The notes below the pieces were generated by a model that made no database searches, was not told the DNA's origin, and saw nothing but the letters and a program-made list of their open reading frames with translations. Positions 11,133 through 22,609 of a stretch of 64,000 nucleotides of DNA are shown here, piece after piece. Both the position numbers and the translations under genes were made by a program. Origin of the DNA: Tolypeutes matacus (Eukaryota; Chordata; Mammalia; Cingulata; Chlamyphoridae); contig JAKSZT010054565.1 in assembly GCA_026826555.1 (NCBI GenBank), positions 7,509,654 through 7,573,653 on the forward strand, read 5' to 3'. Position 1 is the stretch's first letter. Every line of letters begins with the position of its first letter.

Positions 11133-11964
11133 TTAAGGTTGGAGAGGAAGGAAAAATTTTCCTAGTGGGTAACTAGGGGAAATAGTGAGTGGTGCAACTC
11201 CCATTTCCAGCCCTTGATTCCTGGGTCTGTAAATCTGGGCTATGGGAGAAACAGCACCATAGAGTGGATGCTGATTTAGAGCATACACAGTATTCTGGAG
11301 AACATTGCTCCAGCCCTGCAAGATATTGTCACTTAGTTGGTGTTGTAATTGAGTCTTCAAAAGATCATTCCACTGTTCTATCAATCCAGCTGCTTCAGGA
11401 TAATGGAGAACATGATAAGACCAGTGAATTGTCCAAGGGCATGTGTCCATTCCCACATACCATTTGCTATGAAATAGGTTCCTTGATCAGAAGCAATGCT
11501 GTGTGGAATGCCATGGCAGTGAATAAGACTTGCAGTAAGTCCATGGATGGTAGTTTTGGAAGAAGCTTTGTGTGCAGAGAAGGCAAACCCATATCCAGAG
11601 TATGTTCTATTCCAGTTAAAACAAATTATTGCCCCTTCCATGATGGAAGTGGTCCAATGTAATCAACCTACTACCAAGTTACAGGCTGATCACCTAAGGG
11701 GATGGTGTCATAGCAGGGGCTAAGAGTGGGTCTCTGCTGCTGGCAGATTGGGCTCTCAGCAGTGGCTGTAGCCAAGTCAGCCTTGGTGAGGGGAAGTCCA
11801 TGTTGCTGAACCCATGTATAACCTTCATCCCCACCTCCATGGCCACTTTGTTCATGAGCCCATTGGGCAATGACAGGAGTGTCTGGGGAAAGAGGTTGAG
11901 CATGAGCCAGAAAGCAGATCATCTTATCCACTTGATTATTAAAATCTCCCTCTGCTAAAACCAC
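11133..11964 (-). pseudogene. ERVL integrase relic
   Basis: Integrase joins viral DNA to the host genome. The minus strand reads in three overlapping open pieces. The N-terminal zinc-binding part has HEQSGH and then SPIC, so only one cysteine of the usual CxxC is visible. The core has TYSGYGFAF, without an Asp at the usual first catalytic position in this frame, then ASDQGTYF with the second Asp. The last piece has EAAGLIEQWN with the catalytic Glu region. Frameshifts lie near 11400 and 11650. The host-side ORFs on the plus strand here are shadows. Confidence 0.82.
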
Positions 11965-13192
11965 CTCTGGTGAGCATTCATGTGGGACACAAATATTTCC
12001 ATGTTTTTGCCCACTCAGAAAGGTCTATCCACATAACTCTTCCCCAGACCTCTTTGTCACCAATTTTCCAATCATGTTCCTTCCAAGTTCCTGACTATCC
12101 AGCCAAACCATTGGCAACAGCCCATGGATCAATGTACAAATGCACATCCAGCCATTTCTTCTCCCAAGTAAATGCACAACCAGGTGAACTGCTCAAAATT
12201 CTGCCCACTGGGAGGATTTGCCCTCACCATTGGCTTTCAGGATGTCCCAGAAAGGGGCTGAAGTGCTGCAGCTGTCCAATTTTGGGTATAGAACCATCTA
12301 TAAACCAGCCAATGTTTTCTCTTCCTCAGTCAACTAATTGTAAGGAATTCCTCAAAAAAGCCATAGCTGTGGGCTGGGAAAGAGAAGTTAACATGCAAGG
12401 AGAGGTGACCATGGCATTTGGGCTACTTCTTCATGTAACTTACTTGTGCCTTCAGGACCCATTCAGGTCCTATCTCGTATATACACCTTCGACTTTATTA
12501 TGGAATGCTGCTGTGCATGCCCAACTTTATGGTTTGGTGGGTCAGACAATACTCAGCTCATGAAGCAACTTGAGTTTCATGGTAAGTTGGTGGCCCATGG
12601 TTAAGCATTCAGTCTCTATTAAGGCCCAGTAGCAGGCCAAAAGATGTTTCTTAAAAGGAGAGTAGTTATCTGTAGAGGATGGCAGGGCTTTGCTCCAAAA
12701 TCCTAAGGGTCTGTATTATGATTCTCCTACCAGGGCCTGCCAAAGGATCCAGATGGCATCTTTATTTGCCACTGACACCTCCAGCACCATTGGATCTGCT
12801 GGATCTTATGGCTCAAGTGGCAGTGCAGCTTGTGCAATAGCCTGGACCTGTTACAGAGCTTCCTCTTGTTCTGGTTTCCAGTCAAAATTAGCAGCTTTTC
12901 TGGTCACTCAGTATAAATGGGCCAGAGTAGCACACCCAAATGAGAAATATGTTGTCTCCAAAATCCAAAGAGACCATCTAAGCATTGTACCTCATTTTTG
13001 GTCATAGGAGGGGCCAAATGAAACAGTTAATTCTTCACTTTAGAAGGGATATCTCGACATGCTCTATACCACTGGACACCTCAAAGTTTTACTGACGTGG
13101 AAGGCCCCTGTATTTTTGTTGGATTTATCTCCCATCCTCTCTCACACAAATGCCTTACCAATAAGTCTAGAGTCATTGTTACTTCTTCCTCA
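11965..13192 (-). pseudogene. ERVL pol middle region (RT thumb/RNase H), decayed
   Basis: This interval lies between recognisable reverse transcriptase and integrase on the minus strand and has the length expected for the connection and RNase H domains. I see no long minus-strand frame and did not locate catalytic residues, so the assignment rests on position. The 197-residue plus-strand frame at 11970-12563 is antisense noise. Confidence 0.5.
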
Positions 13193-13652
13193 CTAGGTGA
13201 TATCAACATGGAACAGTGTTATGGCTTGTGGGAGGGAGAGATGATCAAGGTAACTGCAGACAATATTATGACATAGGGCTTGAGAGTTGATGTACCCCTG
13301 AGGCAGGACAATGAAGGTATATTGCTGACCTTGACAGTTGAAAGCAAACTGTTTCTGATAGTCCTTACCAATTGGCAATTAAGAAAAAAGCATTTATCAG
13401 ATCAATAACTGCACACCAGTTACCAGGGGATGTGTTGATTTGCTCAAGCAATGATACCACATCTGGGAAATCAGAAGCAATTGATGTCATCACCTGATTA
13501 CGTTTACAATAATCAACTGTCACCCTCCAAGATCCATCTGTTTTCTGTACAGGCCAAATAGGAGAGTTGAATGGGGATGTGGTGGGAATCACCACCCCTG
13601 CATCATTCAAATCCTTGGTGGTAGCACTGATCTCTGAAATCCCTCCTGGAAT
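13193..13652 (-). pseudogene. ERVL reverse transcriptase relic
   Basis: Reverse transcriptase copies viral RNA into DNA. Two open pieces on the minus strand show finger/palm motifs: SPFNSPIWPVQKTDGSWR, VDYCKRNQV, the motif-A region VIDLINAFF, and the motif-B region [15 protein letters not shown]. The catalytic YxDD box is not intact: the second piece ends LFHVDIT at 13193. A frameshift lies near 13375. The upstream part is displaced by an L1 inserted at 13667. Confidence 0.85.
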
Positions 13653-15278
13653 CCAGTATTGCTTTTTTAAAAATATATTTTTTGTTTATTTTTAAAAGAT
13701 ACTTCGATTATATAAACTGTTACATAAAAATATATAAGGGATTCCCATATACCCCACTCCCCACACCTCCCACTTCTCCCCACATTAACAACTTCTTTCA
13801 TTAGTGTTGTACATTCATTGCAATCAATGAACACATTTTGGAGTATTGCCACCAAGCATGGATTATAATTTACATTGTAGTTTACACTCTCCCCCACTCA
13901 ATTCTGTAGGTTATGGCAAGATATGTAATCACCTGTATTTGTCACTGCAATATCACTCAGGTCAATTCCAAGCCCTGAAAATGCCCCCATATTGCACCTT
14001 TTTCCCTCTCCTTGACTACAGCAACTGCAGTGGCCACTGTCTCCATATCATTGATATAATTTCTTCCATTGCTAGAATCACAAGAAGTCTATAGTAGAAT
14101 ACCAGTAAATCTACTCTAGTCCATATTTTATTCCCCAATCCTGAGGATCCTGGGATGGTGATGCCCACTCCTCCTCTAATTGAGAGGGAGCTTTGATCTT
14201 TTATGGCTGATGGATGGGACTTACCTGCTTGCAGTTGTAGACTCTCTCGGTTCCTTGGTGTGTTTGTTGTCCATCCTCACCTCTTGTTAGTTGTCCTGGA
14301 TGAGTCCAATGAACTGAAATGTAGGTGTAGCAACTCTGCTGCGGCTCAGGGTTCAGCTGGCATATGGACAGCCCAGGGATTAAAGTTCACCTACCAGCTC
14401 CAGCACCAACTACAGGTTCAAATAAAAGGGACAGAAGAGGCATGTGTAAAGAAGTCACATCTGAGTCCAACTCTGTCACAGTTGGGAGCACAAACTCCAA
14501 ACTCTGGAACTATCTGCCATGACTGTAGGACCTGAGTATCTCTGTAGCACACAGGAGCCCCACTATTTGGGATAGTATCTACCTTGGATGTCTATGAGAT
14601 CGTGCTGAGACATGCATAAGCATTACCTCTCTGATGATCTCCTGACTCACTTTGAAGTCTCTTAGCCATATAAACTCATTTGTCTTTACCTTTTCCCACT
14701 TTTACTCAAGGTCTTTTTCCAGTTGTATCAACAGCCATTGCTTGGTAGTATTCCTTCGGTGCCAGGGAGGCTCATTCCTGGAAGTCATATCCCTCGCTGG
14801 GAAGAAGGTAATGCGGTCATATACTGAGTTTGGCTTAGAGAGAGGCCACCTTTGAGCAACAAGGAAGCTCTCAGGAGGAAACCTTTAGGCACCCCATAAC
14901 AATAGGTTAACAATATCAAGAGCAAAGACTCATAAGCAGAGTCATCAATATCAAGGGCCCATCAGTTGACCATCTTTCTTCACTAGTTATTGCCCCTGTA
15001 ACTTGGGAGATTGTTGCTGTTCCATTAGAGAAGATGGCAGAGCTCTCCAGGATGAGAATTCAACAATCTTTTGGTTTCTGTGTGATTCTATACCCACTGT
15101 GACAATGTCCCATGGACATGTGAACATATTTATATACTTTATATGTATGCCCACATGAACTTCCTCCCATGTATCCCCCATCACTGACACCCCACCCCAT
15201 TGATCCTTCCTGGCTATAGTTGTCACCCTTCTGTGATCCAAAACTTTTCAAAAATGAAGTCAAGAATATTGCCAAATT

Positions 15279-15431
15279 GGGAAGCGGCTGTGGCTCAATC
15301 AGTAGGGCTCCCGTTTACCATATGGGAGGCCCCAGGTTCGGTCCCCTGGGCCTCCTGGTGAAGGCAAGCCCGCCCGCACAGCGTGGTTAGCTGACCCAGC
15401 GAGCACAAGCAGCAAGGGGGGGATAAATGAA

Positions 15432-15487
<56 letters not shown>

Positions 15488-15500
15488 AAAATAAAAAAAA
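15279..15500 (+). mobile_element. tRNA-derived SINE (xenarthran DAS-like)
   Basis: The head has an A-box (TGGCTCAATCAG, from 15291) and a B-box (GGTTCGGTCCC, 15335-15345), the RNA polymerase III promoter of tRNA-derived SINEs. A unique body and an (AAAT)n tail follow. The flanks carry a perfect 17 bp duplication, AAGAATATTGCCAAATT, at 15262-15278 and 15501-15517. The copy at 46418 shares head and body. Confidence 0.92.
15428..15486 (+). repeat. (AAAT)n microsatellite in SINE tail
   Basis: About 14 uninterrupted AAAT units form the tail of the SINE. L1 machinery primes from such A-rich tails. The array is long and likely length-variable. Confidence 0.95.
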
Positions 15501-16274
15501 AAGAATATTGCCAAATTCAATTAATAAAAAAATGAAGTAATAATGATAGGTTTAAACATAAGAAGTAAAATGCATAATAATTTAAAGAAACTAAAACTAA
15601 AATAATGTAAAAAATTGGGATATTTAAAAAATGAAAAATATTTTAAAAATATAAAAAATAAAATAATTATTTTGACATTTTGCCTTTCATCACTGTAATA
15701 TTAGTTGTCCTGTATATACAGTGGTATTTTCCTCTATTTCAGTGTCTTACTTTTTTTTGTATTGTCTTCAAAGAATTTTTAGGTCACAGTACAGCTACAT
15801 ACAGAATATAGGGGACTCCCACATGCCCAACATCCTCCCTCTTTTCCACCTTGCCTATTAATAATCTTCTTACATGTGGCTGGTACATTTGTTACAACTG
15901 ATGTATAAATATTGAAACATAACTACCAACCATGGTCAATTGTTTACATTATGGTTTACGTTTTAGACCATACACTTTTATAACTTTTTGATGAAATTTA
16001 ACATGGCCTGTATCCATCATTGCAGGATCATGCAGAACACTTCCATTGCCCCCTAAATACCCTCTCTTCAATCTACTCTATTCCTCCCTCCCCCTTCCCT
16101 TGTGGTCCACAGTGACCACCAGGCTTCACTCCTTGAAGGACAAAATTCATAGATACTTCCAACAATGCTGAGTGCTGGACACATTAGTCTCTCCTCCCTT
16201 ATTAGGAACTGCCCAAGCTCTTGAGAGATACCCTCCCCTTTGTTTGAGAACATATCAAGCCAATATTGCTTTTG

Positions 16275-16872
16275 ATTTACTATTTTACTAGGTAGGGACA
16301 GTTCTAGTGGCTTCCACTTGGCCTTTCCTACCATAATAGCCCTCACTCCACAAGTCAGGGATCCAATGTGGGGATTCTGCCAGTTACTGAGTATGTCTAT
16401 TCCAATTATGCATTCTGTATCTGGGGAAATATCCCCGAATGGATCTGGGGACCCACTGGACCCACTAAGAGATGGACCTGAGCTAAAACTCCATCAATCA
16501 GCTGACCTCCATAAGCCCCTACTCTGATCGGTGGACCACAGTGACGTTTTGAGTCTCTTGGAATTAATGTCACTTCTGAGCCACTGTCTAATAATTCCCA
16601 AAATGTCTGATCATTTCCTTTTCCCCAATGCACAGTTACCCTGTTAAAAGTCTATATGTCTCCTTGGAGAAAGCTGGGAGTAAGATTAAAAGTATAAATT
16701 TTTGGCAGTGAAACAAGACCTTTCCCCAAGGGGACATGGCCTTCACCTTATTCAAGGGCTCTAGGTCTGTAAACTGTCTTAAGTCTGGGAATTGATTAAG
16801 GGACAATGATTCTCTGTGTCTGTAATTCAAGTTAGGATTTTGTTCACTTGACCTAGGACTCTTCTGCTTATC
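16275..16872 (-). pseudogene. ERVL protease relic
   Basis: The retroviral aspartic protease cleaves Gag-Pol. The minus strand at 16406-16633 reads ELLDSGSEVTLIP, with the D-S-G active site in its hydrophobic frame, followed by a glycine-rich stretch (RVGAYGGQ). It is open for only 75 residues and lies between gag remains to the right and RT to the left, the correct order for a minus-strand provirus. Flanking sequence is decayed. Confidence 0.8.
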
Positions 16873-17043
16873 CAGGGGTTATTAACAAAGGGTCTGTGAG
16901 CTTGAATTTAAAGTCAAAAAACATTCTTGTTGGGATGTGTTGATGTGGGTGTGATTAAACAATGCACAGTATAGTAAGGGGTTCATGGTTTTCACTTAAC
17001 TGGGAAAGGGAACCATGGAACAAAAAATGTTAAGAACCCCTGG
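16872..17043. mobile_element. Small DNA transposon (hAT-like MITE)
   Basis: About 170 bases with inverted ends: CCAGGGGTTATTAACA on the left and the complement of CCAGGGGTTCTTAACA on the right, one mismatch in 16. GCTTAT flanks both sides. There is no coding capacity. The ends resemble old mammalian hAT-type non-autonomous elements; the family name is not certain. It lies within the ERVL gag-pol region. Confidence 0.65.
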
Positions 17044-19170
17044 CTTATACAGATCGCATAGGAATTTAGTAGACTGCCTATGTATTTCACTTCTAGGTAC
17101 CCCATGATCTCTTAGGCAATGCCATAGCTCTATGTGATTCAGAATCTTTTGATTGCTGCTTTGAGTCTACATTTCATTGCAGTAGCCAGGCACATCTTGT
17201 TTTTGGTAATTACTTGACACTTACCAGCCCAAGAATCAATCATACCTAAAATGTTTAAAGATTCTTTTCCAGGACAGCAGTTCCCACAGTATTATCTCGA
17301 CTATAGAAAAGAAAATACACAGAGCTCTTCAGGGAAGATGGAGTTAGTCTTACAATTTTATTCCTCTCAGTTCTGGTTAAAAGTGTGTCCTCTGGACATT
17401 CCTGAAATGGGTGGGCAGATCTTAAATAGTAAATAAATTCTGGCATGCTAATCTCTGTAAGCCTTTGAATTCTCTCTTCAACTGTATACCAAAGTAATTC
17501 AGGCATCTCAACCTCAGACATTCTAGGCAATCTTTTTTTTTTTTTAATATTTATCTATTTTTTTCTCTCTCCCCCACCCCCATTGTTTTGTGCTCACTGT
17601 CTGCTCCCTCTGTCTGCTTGTCTTCTCTTTAGGCAGCACCGGGAACTGATCCCAGGTCCTTCCAGAGTGGAGAGAGGTTGCTCAATCTCTTGGGCCAACT
17701 CAGCTCCCTGATCCACTTCACCTCTCATTGTCGCTCTTCTGTGTCTTTTCCTGTTGCATCATCTTGCTGTGCCAGCTCTCGTCGCAGGCTAGCACTCCAT
17801 GAGGTCAACACTCCTACACGGGCCAGCACTCCACATGGGCCAGATCTCTGTGCAGGCCAGCTCACCACATGGGCCAGCTTGTTTTTCACCAGGAGGCCCC
17901 AGGAATTGAACCCCAGACCTCCCATATGGTAGTCAGAAGCTCAATCACTTGAGCCACATCCACTTCCCTCTAGGCAAATATTTTGGTCTTTGTCTCAGTC
18001 AGCTACCCAAACAAACTGTTAGAACCCCTTCTAACCCCTTGAGCAGTAGTTTTGAATCCAGAATTTCTGCTTAGTGGGCCCATATCAATAAATTCAGCCT
18101 GATCCCACTTTATATTCCTTCCACCATTATCCCATACTCTTAGTATCCTTCTCACACATATTTCCCTGATTTCTTTCTATATAAGTTGGAACATTCAAGC
18201 AATTCCTTTAGAATACAGCATACTTCCTCATGGGTCACACTTTGTACTTTGCCTTTGGGGGCTTGTTGTGATTTTAGTCTAGTAATAAGTCTGGAAGAGA
18301 ACAGAGGTGGTGTGGGTACATAAGAAGAAGGATTAGAAATATACTCAAACTACTTACCTCAAGGTATTCCTTTGCCTTTTAGTCTGGTGAGACAGGATTA
18401 CTCTCTTCAGGCAGGGATTGGAAGGCAGACTCCTAAGGGCAGGATAGAGGTGAGGCAGTGCATGCTGGAATTTGGCTGGTATTTGCCTCAGGGCTGGGAA
18501 GAGATACAGACTCCCTGGGACAGGCCAGAGGCTGGGTGATACAACCTTGACATTTTGTGGTCTCCACAGTGCAGGCCATCACAGCTTTATCTGGCAAAGT
18601 CTCAGTAGAATTTAGGGTTCCAATATCCCCCCAATATCATTATCAACCCATATGTCTCCATCCCAATCCTCAGGGCTCCACTCCTTTCCAATCAATGCCT
18701 TCACTTTAACAGCAGACACCCTGTGAGGTTGAGATTTTTGTTTTCTTTGTAGCTCTGCTACTTGTACAATGAGACTCTGAGTCTGATTTTCAGAGCATAC
18801 ATGAAACTTTCCATCATTCATGCAGTTTTTAATGGTAAATTTGAAGACTTTAGCTCATCCCTTTCTTTTATAACTGTATCCAGACTATTTAGGAAGAGCC
18901 AGCCAAGATCACTGTACCTTTTGATTCTACAAAACTCTGTTAATGTTTTGAAAACCCAGATCCTTGCCTCTTACAAGCATGGAAGTAGGGGAATCCAGTG
19001 GTGATATTTTGTATATCTCCATTGCTAACTCATGCCATAGACTGTCAGTGGCCTCTTGATTATTGGAAAGGGAGGCATTAGTAACTTTGAGTCCAATTAC
19101 AGTAGAGAGCCTATTGCAAAACTCTTAGAACAATTTCAGAAATCCCATTTTTAAGATTTTGTTTCTCAAG
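17044..19170 (-). pseudogene. ERVL gag relic (interrupted by a SINE)
   Basis: Gag forms the virion core. Between the primer-binding site and the protease the minus strand holds short open pieces, including 18612-18821 (with EWSPEDWDGDIW) and 17255-17530 (with LTEISMPEFIYYL). I assign gag mainly by position. I see no intact zinc knuckle. A SINE sits at 17531-17968. Confidence 0.6.
17531..17968 (-). mobile_element. Long tRNA-derived SINE (DAS-type), minus strand
   Basis: Its head, read on the minus strand, is GGGAAGTGGATGTGGCTCAA, and its B-box GGTTCAATTCC is the complement of 17902-17912. The body is longer (about 440 bases) than the other SINEs in the window, with imperfect internal repeats of a GGCCAGC-like word. 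The T-rich start on plus is the A tail. TCTAGGCAA flanks it at 17522-17530 and 17969-17977. Confidence 0.88.
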
Positions 19171-19188
19171 AACCCACTTCTGTTACCA
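19171..19188 (-). other. ERVL primer-binding site (tRNA-Leu-like)
   Basis: On the minus strand, three bases after the 5' LTR, the sequence TGGTAACAGAAGTGGGTT matches the complement pattern of tRNA-Leu 3' ends (TGGTA.CAGGAGTGGG) with little change. A leucine tRNA primer is the defining trait of ERVL. Confidence 0.75.
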
Positions 19189-19191
19189 AGC

Positions 19192-19633
19192 TGTATTAGT
19201 CAGTGTTCTCTAGGGAAACAGAAAGAACAGTAGATATCTGTAAATAGCATGAGATTTTATAAAGTTATCTCACATGACCATGGGGATGCACAAGTCCAAA
19301 TTCTGCAGGGAGGCTGCAAACCAGGGGCTCCAATGAAGGTCCTTGACAAGTTCCCAGGATATGTTGGCTTGTCCAAAGTAGAGCTGAGAATTCTCTCTCA
19401 CTGCTGAAATCACCCCCCCTTAAAAAGGCATTCAATTGATTGGATAAAACACCATTCATTGCTGGCAGCAATCTCCTTCGTTGATTGTAGATATAATAAG
19501 CTATCTATGCAATCAACTCACTGATGATTAAAGTCCATAAATGTCCTTTCATTGCAGTTAACCCAGTACTTGCTTGACCAAACAACTGGACACAATTATC
19601 TGGCTGAGATGACACATTAGCCTAAACATTACA
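19192..19633 (-). repeat. ERVL 5' LTR (MLT2-like)
   Basis: 442 bases. It pairs with the LTR at 9882-10318 and has the primer-binding site on its inner side, so it is the 5' LTR of a minus-strand provirus. Confidence 0.85.
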
Positions 19634-21640
19634 CAAATTTGCCATTATGTATGATTTAACTGTAGGCTTTTCATAGATGCTCTTTATCATGTTTAGGGGG
19701 TTTCCTGCTATTCTTAGTTATCTAAGTATTTTATTTAAGAAGGGTACTTGATTCTGTCAAATGCATTTTGTGAATCAATTGAGATGATCTTACAATTTTT
19801 TCCTTCGTCCTCTTAATGTGGTGTATTGCATGAATTCATTTTTTAATGTTGAACTACTCTTGCATATTCTGTAACAATTACCACTTGATTATCACATATA
19901 ATTATTTTAATGTTCTTTTGGATTCAGTTCGCTTGTGTTTTTGAGAATTGTTTTCATCTATGTTTGTAAAAGCTATAGGTTTGTAATTTTTTTGCCTTGT
20001 GTTATCATTATCTGGCTTTGATATCCTGTTAATGTTGGCCTCTTAGAATGAATTAGGGAGTGTTACCTCCTCTTAAATTTTTAAGAGGATGGATCAGGAT
20101 TGGTGTTAATTCTTGGAATGTTTGATAATATTCCCTTGTTATGCCATCTCCCTGGGCTGGGAGGTTTTTGAATACTGATTTCATGTCTTTACTTGTTATT
20201 GGTTTGTTCTATTTCTTCTAGAGTCAATGTAGTTTGTGTGATTCTAAGAATTTGTCCATTTCATCTAGGCTATTTAATTTGTTGACATACATTTGTTCAG
20301 AATAACCGGTATTAAGTCTTCTTACTTCTGTGGGGTCAATAGTAATGCTTCCCCTTTCATTACTGATTTTGTTTGATGTCCACTCTTTTTTTCATTGGCA
20401 GTCTAGCTAAAGGTCTGCCAATTTTATGGAAATTCAAAGAAACAACTTTGGTTTTGCTGATTCTTTCTGTTGTTTTTCGTTCTGATTTCATTTATCTCTG
20501 CTCTAATCTTTGTTAATTCCTTCCTTCTGCTCAATTTTGGTTTAGTTTGTCCTTCTTTTCCTAGAGCCTACATTTGTGAGGTGAGGTCTACAATTTGAGA
20601 TCTTTATTCTTTTTTTAATATAAGCAATTAGAAGTACAAATTTTCCTCTCAGCAGTGCCTTTGATACATCACATAAGTTTTGGTGCATTGTGTTTTCATA
20701 ATGTTCCTTGTTATTTATTCTTTGGCTCATTGGTGTTTAAGATGTTATTATTTAATTTCCACATATTTGTGAATTTTCCAGTTCTTCCTCTATTATTGCT
20801 TTCTGTCTTCATTCCATTGTGTTCAGGGAAGAAACATTGTATGAATTCAGTATTTTTTTTTTAACTTATTGAGACTTGTTTTGTGGCCTAACAAAGTCTA
20901 TCTTAGAAAATGGTCTTTGGGCACTAAAGAAGAATATGTATCCTGTTGCTGTTGGGTGAGATGTTCTTTATATGTCTGTTAACTCTAATTGGTTTAGAGT
21001 ACCATTCAAGCCTTATATTTCCTTATTGATCTACTATCTAGATGTTCTATCCATTATTGCAAGTGATGCATTGAAGCCTCCTACTATTAATGTAGAACTA
21101 TCAATTTCTCCCCTCAAATTTGTCAATATTTGCTTCATATATTGTAAGGCTGTGCCACTAGGTGCATATATATTCATAATTGTTATTTCTTCTTGTTGAA
21201 TTGACACTTATAGCAGTATTTAGCCAGCTTCTTTGTCCCCAGTAACAGTTTTGACTTAAAATCTATATTATCTGACACTAGTATAGAGTTACCTCAGCTC
21301 TCTTTAGTTACTATTTCCATGGTATATTTTTTCCATCTTGTCACTTTCAACTTACTTGAATCCTTGAATTTAAGGTGAGTATCTTGTAAACAACATATAG
21401 TTGGTTCATGCCCTTTTATCCATTCTGCAACCTCGTCCTTTTGACTGGATAGTTGAAAGCATATACATTTAAAGTAACTACTATTAATAGATGACTTCTT
21501 TCTGCCAATTTATCTTTGTAGTTCATCTACCCTTTTTGACCCTCAATTCTTTAATTAATGCTTACTATATATTTATTTGATTTCTGTATTGTACCATTTT
21601 GAGTTCCTTCTCATTTTCTTCTTTATATCTTTTTCTCTTT
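19634..21640 (-). mobile_element. Older L1, middle part (ORF2 RT and endonuclease region)
   Basis: Continues the L1 cut at 9881: sequence flows from the RT palm region rightward to the endonuclease region and the ORF1-ORF2 junction near 21640. ORF2 is decayed; a piece at 20542-20730 (NKEHYENTMHQNLCDVSKA) is still readable. It is interrupted at 21640 by further L1 insertions and resumes near 31419. Confidence 0.8.
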
Positions 21641-21922
21641 TTTGACTTTTAAAAAAAAGTACATTTTAAAAATCTATTTGTATTGAAATATATCATTCAT
21701 ACATGAACATGCATAAACAGTAAGTGTATAGTAAAGATTGTGAACTTACAAAATAAACATACATAACATCATACAGGGGTCTCATAGATCAACCTTCCAC
21801 TAACACTTTGCATTATTGTGAAACATTTGCTACAAACTAGGCAAGAACATCGTCAAAATACTACTACTAACCATATTTCCTATCTTACATTTGGTGTATT
21901 TTTCCCTCAACCCACCCTATTT
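21641..21922 (-). mobile_element. L1 3'-end fragment
   Basis: About 280 bases of minus-strand L1 3'UTR of a different subfamily (TTGTATTGAAATATATCATTC), immediately left of the 3' end of the next L1. Confidence 0.6.
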
Positions 21923-22609
21923 TTAAAAAATATTTTTTTATTACAGAGGTTGTGAACTTCCAAAACAATCATACACATGTGTAGAATTCCCATACAGCAC
22001 CCCTTCACCAGCACACCACACCATGGTGGAACATTTGTTACAGATTATGAGATAATATCATCAGACTATTACCACCAACCATGGTCTATAGCACACATTT
22101 GGCACTCTTTTTTCCATACATCTCCATTATCAACATGTACATCTTTGGCATTGATGCAAGAATATTATAGTATTGCTGTTAACCACAGTCCTTAGGTCAC
22201 ACCAATTGTAGTTTTACCATGCTTCTCCATATTCCCACCACCCTTCAATAGTGATGTACATCTGCTTTAGAAAACAGAAGGACACTCTTGCATTTGTACC
22301 TTCAACCACAATTCTCATCCACTTCTGGGTTCACTGTGTTATTCACTCCCTAGATTATTCGTTAGCTTTCTTTCAATTGACATTTATTTCCTCAGACTAT
22401 CCTTTGCAGCCACAATCCCATTTATAAGCCAGTTGCTACTCACTATAATGTGTTACCATCAACCCTATCCATTTCCACACTTTTACAGTCAAGTTAATTA
22501 AAGCTTCTACATCAGTAGTTCTTCTCAACCCTCCTCTTATCTCCTAATAACTTATATTCTAGGTTTATCTCCATGTGTTTATTCTTCGTACTTAGTTCAT
22601 ATTAATGAG

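Larger units (their letters stand above)
13667..16260 (-). mobile_element. 5'-truncated L1 (3'UTR only) inserted in ERVL
   Basis: Minus-strand L1 3'UTR: 13690-15240 parallels 34170-35770 of the full-length young L1, and 15530-16060 parallels 35800-36440. It is flanked by CCAGTATTGCTTTT (13653-13666) and CCAATATTGCTTTT (16261-16274), a 14 bp duplication with one mismatch. The last 200 bases before 16260 do not clearly match the young L1 and may differ by subfamily. A SINE is nested at 15279. Confidence 0.78.
9882..19633 (-). mobile_element. ERVL-type (class III) endogenous retrovirus provirus with nested insertions
   Basis: Minus-strand provirus with two LTRs (9882-10318 and 19192-19633), a primer-binding site resembling tRNA-Leu, and relics of gag, protease, reverse transcriptase, integrase and a dUTPase-like segment after integrase. 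That order and primer fit ERVL. There is no env. The candidate 5 bp duplication is CATAT (9877-9881) against CAAAT (19634-19638), one mismatch. It sits inside an older L1. Internal insertions (an L1, two SINEs, a small DNA transposon) bring the length to 9.75 kb. Confidence 0.87.

Noticed and set aside
11970..12563. 197-residue open frame on plus
   Set aside because: Antisense to the ERVL pol region; no recognisable motif, and the minus strand explains the sequence.
15291..15345. Possible tRNA gene (A- and B-boxes)
   Set aside because: Part of a SINE with a body, AAAT tail and target-site duplication. The same holds for 46418, 57391 and 63664.
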